DNA of 5,254 nt, taken from positions 1 through 5,254 of the forward strand of contig JAFGDC010000585.1 of assembly GCA_016932295.1 (NCBI GenBank), given 5' to 3'. Position 1 is the stretch's first letter. Each line of letters starts with the position of its first letter. The notes below the pieces were generated by a model. It ran no database searches. It saw nothing but the letters and a program-made list of their open reading frames with translations, and had not been told where the DNA came from. The translations under genes were made by a program, and so were the position numbers. Shown one piece after another: positions 1 through 5,254 of the stretch. The DNA is from a candidate division CSSED10-310 bacterium (GTDB lineage Bacteria; CSSED10-310; JAFGDC01).

Positions 1-564
1 GCCAGTCGTCATGGCCATGCGCGCCTCATCCACGGCACGCGCGAGCCTGACCGCCGCCGTCTCCAACAACGCAACCGCGGCACCCAACTCGTCGTAATCC
101 GGCGCTTCGGCCCTGACATCCCGCAGGCGCTGAAGCAACCGTTGCGCCTGGTCGAGGCGACGCTGACGCAAGGCCTGGCGCAACGTGACGGTAAGCTCCG
201 CCGCTTCCCGGCGTTGTTCCAGGCGCTCCCTGGCCGACATCAAGGACCTCCGGGATGCTTCGTGATCGGGACGTCGCTTCAACAATTCCTCCCAAAAAAA
301 CACGGCCCGCTCCAGATCGCCGCGCTCATGGGCGAAATATGCCTCCTTGGTCAGCAACTCCTCCACCTGTTCCGTCGCCATCGACTGGAGACACGACTGA
401 AACAGCCGGCGACCTTCCTCGTGACATCCATCATGGCGCAGAGCGCTTCTCAGGTTTCGGCAGGCCGCGTCGAAATCCCGTGACGCCATCAATTCGCTGG
501 CTTCCGCCAACAGCTTGTCCAGGTCACTCGATCCTGCCGAGGAATCCACGTCCACCCTAATCAT
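1..564 (-). CDS. TPR-like helical repeat protein, N-terminal 188 residues, cut by left edge
   Basis: This frame is open from an ATG at 564 to the window edge with no stop, so the gene is partial at its C-terminus. The visible 188 residues are almost all charged or Leu/Ala-rich helix. At least three TPR-like helix pairs can be seen: about residues 28-61 (RDFDAACRNLRSAL), 75-108 (ERGDLERAVFFWEELLKRRP, with the typical Gly, Ala, aromatic and closing Pro) and 124-160 (RRLDQAQRLLQRL). I see no signal peptide or membrane segment in this part, which suggests a cytoplasmic start, although a later domain could change that. The start codon overlaps the last 8 nt of fabF, implying translational coupling, and only a weak GGG lies just upstream. 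GTG codons at positions 4 and 6 are alternative starts. TPR domains usually mediate protein-protein contacts. The specific role is unknown, and a downstream catalytic domain is possible. The dense helices also allow a generic coiled-coil reading. Confidence 0.8.
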   Translation of the reverse strand, partial: MIRVDVDSSAGSSDLDKLLAEASELMASRDFDAACRNLRSALRHDGCHEEGRRLFQSCLQSMATEQVEELLTKEAYFAHERGDLERAVFFWEELLKRRPDHEASRRSLMSARERLEQRREAAELTVTLRQALRQRRLDQAQRLLQRLRDVRAEAPDYDELGAAVALLETAAVRLARAVDEARMAMTTG

Positions 565-1801
565 CCCATCGCTTGATGATCATCACCCCATTGGTGCCAC
601 CGAAACCGAAACTGTTGCACATGGCATGCGTCACGGGGTGTTTCCTGGCCCCCTCCGGTACATAATCCAGGTCACATTCAGGATCCTGGTTCCGGTAATT
701 CAGGGTGGGATGCACCACGCCGTCCCGTGTGGTGAGGCAGGTCGTGATCAATTCCACACCACCCGCGGCGCCAAGGAGATGCCCTATCGCCGACTTGGTG
801 GAACTGATTGGAATGCGACCGGCCCATTCGCCGAACAGCAGCTTGATGGCCTTGGTTTCGATCAAATCGTTGAGGGGAGTCGAGGTGCCGTGGGCATTGA
901 TATAGTCGATCTGATCAGGACGCAGGCCGGCGCTGGCCAACGCCAGGCGCATACAGGCGGCGACTCTGCTGCCGTCCTCCTTGGGAGCGGTGATGTGATG
1001 GGCATCATCATTCAGTCCATATCCCACCACTTCCGCCAACACCTTCGCCCCCCGGTGCAGGGCCGAGTCAAGGCTCTCCAGGACTACCACACCCGCACCC
1101 TCGCCGATGACAAAGCCATCGCGTTCCGCGTCGAATGGACGGCTGGCGGTGGCAGGATCCGGATTGGCGCTGAGGGCGCGCATGTTGCCGAACGCCGCCA
1201 CGCTCAACGGTGTCACACACGCCTCGGTGCCACCTGCCAACATGATGTCCGCATCGCCCCGGCGGATTATCCACCAGGACTCTCCCACCGCATGGATTCC
1301 AGTCGCGCAAGCGGTGGCAAGACCGAGATTGGGACCCTGCATGCCATACCGGATGGCGACATGACCAGAGGCGAGATTGACGATCAATTTCGGGACCAGA
1401 TAGGGATCAATCCTCCGCGGCCCTCGTTCCAACAAGACGGTCTGCTGCTCCTCAACGGAATGCAGTCCACCCACTCCCGACCCAATGCATACGCCGCCGC
1501 GCTCGGCATCGAACCCCCCCACCCGCAGGCCGGCTTGCGCCATGGCCATGTCAGAGGCGATAACCGCAAACTGGATGAATCGATCCATCTTTCTGGATTC
1601 CTTGTGATCGAGGTACGCCGACGGATCGAAATCAACCAGTTCTCCAGCCACCTTGCTGGGGTGATTTGACGCATCGAAGGTGCAGATCTCACGAATTCCC
1701 GACACCCCGCTGCGCAGATTCGACCAGAATGTTTCCACATCGTTTCCGATGGGGGTGAGCACTCCCATACCGGTAATAACGACTCTTTTATATGTGTTCA
1801 T
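557..1801 (-). CDS. fabF: 3-oxoacyl-[acyl-carrier-protein] synthase II (FabF, KAS II)
   Basis: The product is a 414-residue cytoplasmic thiolase-fold condensing enzyme. By family knowledge it joins malonyl-ACP to an acyl chain, with loss of CO2, in type II fatty acid synthesis. The length matches FabF (about 413 residues). The N-terminus reads VVITGMGVLTPIGN. The active-site Cys is C165 (in TACATG), the two His are H304 (NAHGTSTPLND) and H341 (KSAIGHLLGAAGG, with K336), and the Gly-rich gating loop FGFGGTN is at 398-404, so all catalytic parts are present. The ATG at 1801 is preceded by GGAGGT with a 4-nt gap. An upstream in-frame extension exists but lacks conserved sequence. The gene lies 43 nt after the C-N hydrolase and overlaps the TPR gene by 8 nt. 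It is not in the common fabD-fabG-acpP-fabF order and no acpP is seen, so it may be a second, specialised copy. A KS from a secondary-metabolite pathway is a less likely alternative. Confidence 0.95.
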   Translation of the reverse strand: MNTYKRVVITGMGVLTPIGNDVETFWSNLRSGVSGIREICTFDASNHPSKVAGELVDFDPSAYLDHKESRKMDRFIQFAVIASDMAMAQAGLRVGGFDAERGGVCIGSGVGGLHSVEEQQTVLLERGPRRIDPYLVPKLIVNLASGHVAIRYGMQGPNLGLATACATGIHAVGESWWIIRRGDADIMLAGGTEACVTPLSVAAFGNMRALSANPDPATASRPFDAERDGFVIGEGAGVVVLESLDSALHRGAKVLAEVVGYGLNDDAHHITAPKEDGSRVAACMRLALASAGLRPDQIDYINAHGTSTPLNDLIETKAIKLLFGEWAGRIPISSTKSAIGHLLGAAGGVELITTCLTTRDGVVHPTLNYRNQDPECDLDYVPEGARKHPVTHAMCNSFGFGGTNGVMIIKRWDD

Positions 1802-1828
1802 AATGACCTCCATGGCAGCCGGAAGGCG

Positions 1829-1844
1829 CGGAGTTTCCACTCCG
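1829..1844 (-). other. GNRA-loop hairpin in the hydrolase-fabF gap
   Basis: On the transcribed strand CGGAGT and ACTCCG form a perfect 6-bp stem around the loop GGAA, which fits the GNRA tetraloop pattern. It begins at the base right after the hydrolase stop codon and ends 17 nt before the fabF Shine-Dalgarno. No T tract follows, so it is not a standard intrinsic terminator. A role in mRNA stability, processing or adjusting translation between the two genes is possible but unproven. Confidence 0.45.
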
Positions 1845-2648
1845 TCAACCACAGGCGCATATTTCCCCATAATAGGACGGACAGCGATCCTGGATGCGGT
1901 GATTGGCAACACCCAGCGCCTTGTCTGCCGCTTGCAACGGATCGACTTCCACCACCTGAACATGATCACCCTCCGCCGGCGCCCGAGCCAGGACCACACC
2001 ACCATGATCGACAATCTGACTGGCTCCGGTGAATGATAGTGAGACACCACTCCGACTCTCACGCCCGGTCCGGTTGGCGGTGATCGCGAACACACCGTTT
2101 TCAAGGCATCTGGTGACCATGGCCGCCTGACAATAAGGCAGCACCAGATTCGCGGCATGACAGACCAGGTGCGCCCCGCGCAACATCAATACCCGCATGG
2201 ATTCCGGAAAGAACCAGTCAAAACAGATCATCACACCGATCCGCACCGCCCCCAACTGCCAAACCCGAAATCCTGTGTCACCCCGCCGGAATACTTTTTT
2301 CTCCGTGCCGTACAGATGCGTCTTGCGATACGTCCCCATATACCCCTCCGGGGACACCAGGACGGCAGAGTTGAAGAAATGATTACGATGCCGCTCAGCC
2401 ATACCGAACACGACCGAGCACATCTTCACCCTGCACATTTCCTCGAAGAAAGCTGTGGATTTGCCGTCAGGAGCCTCCTCGGCCAGATGCGCCACCTCCT
2501 CCGGCAGCATAAACAGGTAACCGGTCGTGCAGAGTTCCGGCAGCACGAACAGGTCGGCAGCCACATCCGCAACCAGCGTTTCGATCCTGCGCAGATTCGT
2601 CTCGATTTCCCCGAAAATGGGATCGAATTGGACATATGCGATTCGCAT
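1845..2648 (-). CDS. Nitrilase-superfamily carbon-nitrogen hydrolase (amidase-like)
   Basis: The product is a 267-residue cytoplasmic enzyme of the C-N hydrolase family, which cleaves non-peptide C-N bonds (amides, carbamoyl compounds, sometimes nitriles) through a Cys-acyl intermediate. The triad is visible: E38 in LPELCTTGY, K109 in YRKTHLYG and C142 in MICFDWFFPE. E116 sits where the family often has a second active-site Glu. Further family signatures are the start RIAYVQFDPIFGE, the segment ANLVLPYCQAAM and the region ENGVFAITANRTG. The length is normal for a single-domain member. I chose the ATG at 2648 because GGAGGGGG lies 6 nt upstream and the family fold begins at once. An in-frame TTG at 2741 would add 31 residues of Arg-rich, unconserved sequence and has no ribosome site. 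Motifs resemble the N-carbamoyl amidase/aliphatic amidase branches, but the substrate cannot be named. It is the first gene of the second transcription unit, ahead of fabF. Confidence 0.92.
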   Translation of the reverse strand: MRIAYVQFDPIFGEIETNLRRIETLVADVAADLFVLPELCTTGYLFMLPEEVAHLAEEAPDGKSTAFFEEMCRVKMCSVVFGMAERHRNHFFNSAVLVSPEGYMGTYRKTHLYGTEKKVFRRGDTGFRVWQLGAVRIGVMICFDWFFPESMRVLMLRGAHLVCHAANLVLPYCQAAMVTRCLENGVFAITANRTGRESRSGVSLSFTGASQIVDHGGVVLARAPAEGDHVQVVEVDPLQAADKALGVANHRIQDRCPSYYGEICACG

Positions 2649-2654
2649 CGGACA

Positions 2655-2662
2655 CCCCCTCC
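2655..2662 (-). promoter_or_regulatory. Strong ribosome binding site fixing the C-N hydrolase start
   Basis: The minus strand reads GGAGGGGG, 6 nt before the ATG at 2648. It decides for this ATG over the upstream in-frame TTG at 2741. Its first two bases overlap the base of a small stem, CCGA/TCGG (2661-2664 with 2672-2675), which could slightly affect ribosome access. Confidence 0.75.
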
Positions 2663-2774
2663 GACTTTCGATCGGAACCATCACCCGTCGAGCCACCCCC
2701 CGCCATACCAGCACATCGATCCGTCGACGCGGAGGAATCAAGTTGCGGCTTCCGGACGAATGGTGGTTTTATGG

Positions 2775-2803
2775 AATGTAGAAAGTAAGCGCCTGATTGT
2801 CAA
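2775..2803 (-). promoter_or_regulatory. Predicted sigma70-type promoter for hydrolase-fabF-TPR genes
   Basis: On the minus strand a perfect -35 box TTGACA (2803-2798) and a -10-like TACATT (2780-2775, 4 of 6 matches to TATAAT) are separated by exactly 17 nt. Transcription would begin near 2768, leaving a leader of roughly 120 nt before the hydrolase ATG. It lies in the 255-nt gap (2649-2903) after the second PTB-like gene. I see no clear hairpin-plus-T-tract terminator in that gap, so some read-through from the upstream unit remains possible. Confidence 0.65.
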
Positions 2804-2903
2804 GGAAGCAATGGTCCGGATCCCGGCCATACCGGCGCTGGGAACCGCACCGCAGGGTATTGACGACACCGGCGCCACGCTGCGACCGCTTGTACCCTCC
2901 GGG

Positions 2904-3869
2904 TCAGCGGTAAGGGCAACTGAGCGCCAACCAGGCGGCGAGATGAATGGAATTGATCCGATTCACAAGCGTATCGATTCTGGCGGAAATGACCACCGGC
3001 GCCCGCGCCCCCACCACGGCTCCCGCCGCCCGAACCCGACCGAACACCATCAATGCCTGGTAAATGGATGTTCCCGCCTCGATCTGGGGGGCAATGAGAA
3101 TATCGGCACGACCAGCTACGGGACTGTCGAGCTTTTTAACTTTCGCCGCATGTTCCGAGATGGCGACATCGAACGCCAGCGGACCATCGATGACAGCGCG
3201 ACCGATCTGGCCTCGATCACCCATCTTTGCCAGAGCTGCCTGCTCGAGACTGACGGGAAGCGTCGATTTGACTGTCTCCACCGCCGCCAGCAACGCCACC
3301 CGCGGCTCCCTGATACCCAGTGCCAGAGCCACATCCACTGCCTGGTTGATGATGCGCACCTTCTGATCCAGGGTGGGCGCGATCACCACACCGCCGTCGC
3401 TCAGCAATAACAGGCGGGGATACAGCCGTAATTGAAACACCGAAACATAGGTCATCAAATCGATTTTGCGACGGAATCCATTCTCGAGCTTACAGAGATT
3501 GTGCAGCAAATCGTACACCGTGATGCGCCCGCGCACCAGGAAATCGACCTCGTCTCTCACCACGTAATGAGCCCCCGCCGCTACCGCTTTCTTGCGGTCT
3601 CTGGTGTGCTCCACGGCAAACGCGGAAATGTCCAGGTTGTTATGCTCGCACAACTCGCGGGTCAACTGCTCATCACCAATCAGAACCCCTTCGATCAAGC
3701 CCTGGTGATGCACGTCACAAACAGCCCGCATGACATTCAGCTCATGGGAGTTGATCACCCCCACCCGCACCGGACCGCGCTCCTCGACTCTCCGCTGCAG
3801 CGCCGCCCGAAGCTGTTCGAACGTTATGATCTGGGCCTGAGAACCTTCTGGGCAGAGCGCTTCAGTCAT
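2904..3869 (-). CDS. Divergent phosphate acetyl/butyryltransferase-family protein (second paralog)
   Basis: The product is a 321-residue homologue of its neighbour over nearly the full length. It shares DGPLAFDVAIS (228-238), the block SPVAGRADILIAPQIEAG (249-266) and AGAVVGARAP in the C-terminal part, all hallmarks of PTA/PTB enzymes that exchange acyl groups between CoA and phosphate. Several sites differ from the first copy: KG becomes RG (113-114), LLSHVAV becomes LMTYVSV (138-144), and the Ser before the catalytic Arg becomes Ala (A296, R297). Arg297 and the following Asp299 are kept. It may therefore be slow, accept another substrate, or act as a non-catalytic partner. I chose the ATG at 3869 because AAGGGGG lies 9 nt upstream, whereas a TTG two codons earlier is too close to that site. 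The start overlaps the previous gene by 8 nt, so coupled translation and a joint complex are likely. Confidence 0.85.
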   Translation of the reverse strand: MTEALCPEGSQAQIITFEQLRAALQRRVEERGPVRVGVINSHELNVMRAVCDVHHQGLIEGVLIGDEQLTRELCEHNNLDISAFAVEHTRDRKKAVAAGAHYVVRDEVDFLVRGRITVYDLLHNLCKLENGFRRKIDLMTYVSVFQLRLYPRLLLLSDGGVVIAPTLDQKVRIINQAVDVALALGIREPRVALLAAVETVKSTLPVSLEQAALAKMGDRGQIGRAVIDGPLAFDVAISEHAAKVKKLDSPVAGRADILIAPQIEAGTSIYQALMVFGRVRAAGAVVGARAPVVISARIDTLVNRINSIHLAAWLALSCPYR

Positions 3870-4821
3870 TGGCAAACACCCCCTTCATGTACTGTGAATA
3901 CACCACCGACAGTGCCACGGAAAACAGCTTATTGAATGCACTGTCCGACCGTGACACCACGCTCAAGGGGATTCTGGCGCCGACAATCAAACCGGCGAAA
4001 CGGGCCTCGGCAAAATAATCGAGCGTCTTGATCAAGACATTTCCCGTCTCCAGGTTGGGAACCACTATGATATCCGCATCACCGGCCACCGGGCTGCGGA
4101 TGTCGAGGTAGTCCATGGGCAGCGCGGAAACAGCCATGTCAAAGGTCAAGGGTCCATCCACCAGGGCGTTGTCATACTGATCGCGATCCGACATCTTGGC
4201 GAGTATGGCGGACTCGGTGGTAACCGGCATGACCAGATTGACCACATCGGTGGCAGCCAGCAAGGCGACCTTGGGCCGCTCCACCCCCAGGCAGTTCATG
4301 ACGGTCACCGCATTGTTGATGATCTGGATCCGCTCCTTGAGATCCGGCTTGACCACCATCGCGCCATCCGTAATCGCCAGCAACTTGTGATACTCCGGTA
4401 TGGCCATCACCGCCACGTGACTAAGTAATGATGACACCCGCAGATTGTGTTCCTTCTTGAGGACGGTCTTCAGCAGGAGAGCCGTACTGACCGAACCCTT
4501 GAGAATGACATCCGCCTCCCCGCGTGAACCCATGTCGGCAGCGGTTTCAGTCGCATGGTAGTCATCGGGGCTGGCCAGTATCTCGTGATGATCATCGGAT
4601 ATACCAAGAGACTCGCAAATCCCGCGGATCCTGTCGGTGTCTCCTATGAACAGACCGCGGCAAATCCCCTCCTGGTACGCGTGCTCCACCGCCTCCACAA
4701 TCTCGGGATTATCACCTCCCGCCACGGCGATCCGCATGAAACCATGCTCCCGGCAGATCCTCTTCGCCGCCTTGATGATATTTTCCGACCGGTCGATCCG
4801 CCCCGCTCCGGTTGTGTTCAT
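3862..4821 (-). CDS. Phosphate acetyl/butyryltransferase family protein (first paralog, Ptb-like)
   Basis: The product has 319 residues, the usual size for single-domain phosphate butyryltransferase or the catalytic part of phosphate acetyltransferase. The family reaction is acyl-CoA + phosphate = acyl-phosphate + CoA, in the cytoplasm. Visible motifs in order are the Rossmann-like start RIAVAGGDNPE (30-40), LKGSVSTALLLKTVLKKE (107-124), LLSHVAV (132-138), ITDGAMVVKPDL (150-161), VDGPLTFDMAVS (221-232), PVAGDADIIVVPNLETGNV (244-262) and VGARIPLSVVSRSDS (280-294). S290-R291 and D293 match the Ser-Arg and Asp region that family knowledge places in the active site. The pattern is nearer to PTB than to Pta. 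The ATG at 4821 follows AAAGGTAAGGA and lies about 29 nt after the predicted transcription start. It heads a two-gene unit with the divergent paralog. No acetate or butyrate kinase is nearby, so whether it makes or consumes acyl-phosphate is open. Confidence 0.9.
   Translation of the reverse strand: MNTTGAGRIDRSENIIKAAKRICREHGFMRIAVAGGDNPEIVEAVEHAYQEGICRGLFIGDTDRIRGICESLGISDDHHEILASPDDYHATETAADMGSRGEADVILKGSVSTALLLKTVLKKEHNLRVSSLLSHVAVMAIPEYHKLLAITDGAMVVKPDLKERIQIINNAVTVMNCLGVERPKVALLAATDVVNLVMPVTTESAILAKMSDRDQYDNALVDGPLTFDMAVSALPMDYLDIRSPVAGDADIIVVPNLETGNVLIKTLDYFAEARFAGLIVGARIPLSVVSRSDSAFNKLFSVALSVVYSQYMKGVFAND
3879..3885 (-). promoter_or_regulatory. Ribosome binding site of the second PTB-like gene
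   Basis: The minus strand reads AAGGGGG, 9 nt before the ATG at 3869 and inside the end of the first PTB-like gene. Its distance favours that ATG over the TTG at 3875, from which it is only 3 nt away. Confidence 0.65.
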
Positions 4822-4856
4822 GTTTCCTTACCTTTCAATGAATTAGAGCAGTTCGC

Positions 4857-4885
4857 AGTATAAACTCACAGCGATGCGGTGTCAA
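4857..4885 (-). promoter_or_regulatory. Predicted sigma70-type promoter of the tandem PTB-like genes
   Basis: On the minus strand a perfect -35 box TTGACA (4885-4880), an exact 17-nt spacer and a -10 box TATACT (4862-4857, 5 of 6 matches) form a near-consensus promoter. Transcription should begin near 4850, giving a short leader of about 29 nt before the ATG at 4821. An inverted repeat (4886-4915) touches the -35 box directly. Confidence 0.75.
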
Positions 4886-4915
4886 GGCGGGCACCCCTGG
4901 CGCAAATCCCCCGCC
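4886..4915. repeat. Inverted repeat GGCGGG/CCCGCC abutting the -35 box
   Basis: GGCGGG (4886-4891) and CCCGCC (4910-4915) are perfect 6-base inverted arms around 18 bases. The inner arm ends exactly where the predicted -35 box of the PTB-like unit begins. The position suits an operator for an activator or repressor. It could also be the stem of a terminator for an unseen upstream gene, though no T tract follows it. Confidence 0.35.
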
Positions 4916-4957
4916 AATGATTGAGAGGGAATAATGCAGACACCGTGGACGCATTTC

Positions 4958-4994
4958 ATGGGTAATAGCTCCTTCCATGGAGCAATGTACCCGT
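4958..4994. repeat. Long imperfect inverted repeat (37-nt hairpin)
   Basis: An outer stem ATGGGTA (4958-4964) pairs with TACCCGT (4988-4994, one G-T pair). After a one-base bulge, AT pairs with AT. After an A/A mismatch, GCTCC (4968-4972) pairs with GGAGC (4979-4983) around the loop TTCCAT. That gives about 14 pairs in 37 nt. There is no T tract on either side, so it is not a plain terminator. Confidence 0.55.
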
Positions 4995-5254
4995 CACAAT
5001 CGGTGAATCGACTTGATTGTAGAAACAAGCAGCCTTAGTAAGACCTCCGGTATCAACGATTCTCATCGAAAACTAGGGTACAACTCCAAAAGACGACCCT
5101 AAGAAAGGGGGACTTTCGTTTCGACATAAGGATTCCGGCTCGGACTCCGCCTGCCGGTGGTAATGCCATGATCAGTTTGAAAGACACTGTGTCGCCCTGT
5201 GAACACAGATGCAGTGCGTATGGCTCACAGTCTACTACAGGAACCAGGCGAAGC

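Larger units (their letters stand above)
4886..5254. other. Gene-free upstream region rich in hairpins, function unknown
   Basis: No convincing gene is seen here, and open frames are short or lack the codon pattern of the neighbours. The stretch holds successive inverted repeats: 4886-4915, 4958-4994, 5012-5029 (CTTG/CAAG plus TT/AA), TCGAAA/TTTCGA (5066-5071 with 5119-5124) enclosing TAGGGT/ACCCTA (5074-5079 with 5096-5101), CCGGC/GCCGG (5135-5139 with 5153-5157, inner CGG/CCG), and CACTG/CAGTG (5185-5189 with 5212-5216) enclosing CTGT/ACAG. It matches no riboswitch, tRNA or other RNA family that I recognise. It may be a structured RNA, the non-coding end of an element beyond the edge, or ordinary intergenic DNA. 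Confidence 0.4.

Noticed and set aside
26..295. 89-codon minus-strand frame at the left edge
   Set aside because: It is in a different frame from the TPR-like gene, which is open from 564 to the edge and has a coherent helical pattern. The 89-residue product is Gly/Ala-rich without such a pattern.
515..1669. Long open frame on the plus strand opposite fabF
   Set aside because: It is fully antisense to a gene with all KAS II motifs. Its translation is His/Arg/Gly-rich with no recognisable domain, as expected for a shadow of GC-rich coding DNA.
2804..2903. Possible terminator after the second PTB-like gene
   Set aside because: The stretch has GC-rich inverted pieces such as CCGG repeats around 2818-2836, but no stable stem followed by a T tract on the minus strand.
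2157..3410. 417-codon open frame on the plus strand
   Set aside because: It runs antisense through the C-N hydrolase, the promoter gap and the second PTB-like gene, and has no domain signature. Being opposite two recognised genes, it is taken as a shadow.
4958..4994. Integron attC site
   Set aside because: The hairpin lacks the RYYYAAC and GTTRRRY end boxes expected of attC sites.
5053..5253. Minus-strand open frame entering from the right edge and ending at a TGA (5053-5055), 66 codons
   Set aside because: It could be the C-terminus of an upstream gene, but I recognise no motif. Codon use lacks the GC-rich third positions of the neighbours, and it overlaps several hairpins. Sequence to the right of the window would decide.
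5168..5254. Plus-strand ATG with a GGTGG seven bases upstream, open to the right edge
   Set aside because: Only 29 codons are visible, with no recognisable family, and other plus frames nearby are also open by chance. Too little to call a gene.
4958..5254. Known riboswitch, group II intron or tRNA
   Set aside because: I found no recognisable domain V of a group II intron, no c-di-GMP, TPP or cobalamin core motif and no tRNA cloverleaf. It is left as unassigned structure.

Overview
The window holds a compact set of five genes, all on the minus strand, read from right to left, followed upstream (4822-5254) by a gene-poor stretch rich in inverted repeats. The GC-rich codon use, strong Shine-Dalgarno sites and sigma70-type promoters fit a Gram-negative bacterium, perhaps a proteobacterium. 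I cannot name the organism, and no mobile element, rRNA, tRNA or CRISPR array is visible.

Transcription unit 1 (4885 to 2904) starts at a near-ideal promoter (TTGACA, 17 nt, TATACT) and carries two tandem phosphate acetyl/butyryltransferase (PTA/PTB) family genes that overlap by 8 nt. The first keeps the motifs I recognise for this family. The second is the same length but has changed several of them, including the Ser that normally precedes the catalytic Arg. No acetate or butyrate kinase gene, the usual partner, is in the window. A 255-nt gap follows.

Transcription unit 2 (2803 to the left edge) has its own promoter in that gap (TTGACA, 17 nt, TACATT). It carries a nitrilase-superfamily carbon-nitrogen hydrolase with an intact Glu-Lys-Cys triad, a full-length 3-oxoacyl-ACP synthase II (FabF) with an intact Cys-His-His triad, and the first 188 codons of a TPR-like helical-repeat protein that runs off the left edge. 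That last gene overlaps the end of fabF by 8 nt. The hydrolase and fabF are separated by 43 nt containing a small GNRA-loop hairpin and the fabF ribosome binding site.

Taken together, the enzymes suggest an accessory acyl-group pathway: acyl-CoA/acyl-phosphate exchange (PTB), chain extension or condensation on ACP (FabF) and amide hydrolysis (C-N hydrolase), with a possible protein-interaction partner (TPR). The enzyme families are well supported. The idea of one joint pathway is inference from gene order only.

The right end (4886-5254) has no convincing gene. It contains a run of hairpins, which may be a structured RNA, a regulatory region or the end of an element lying outside the window.
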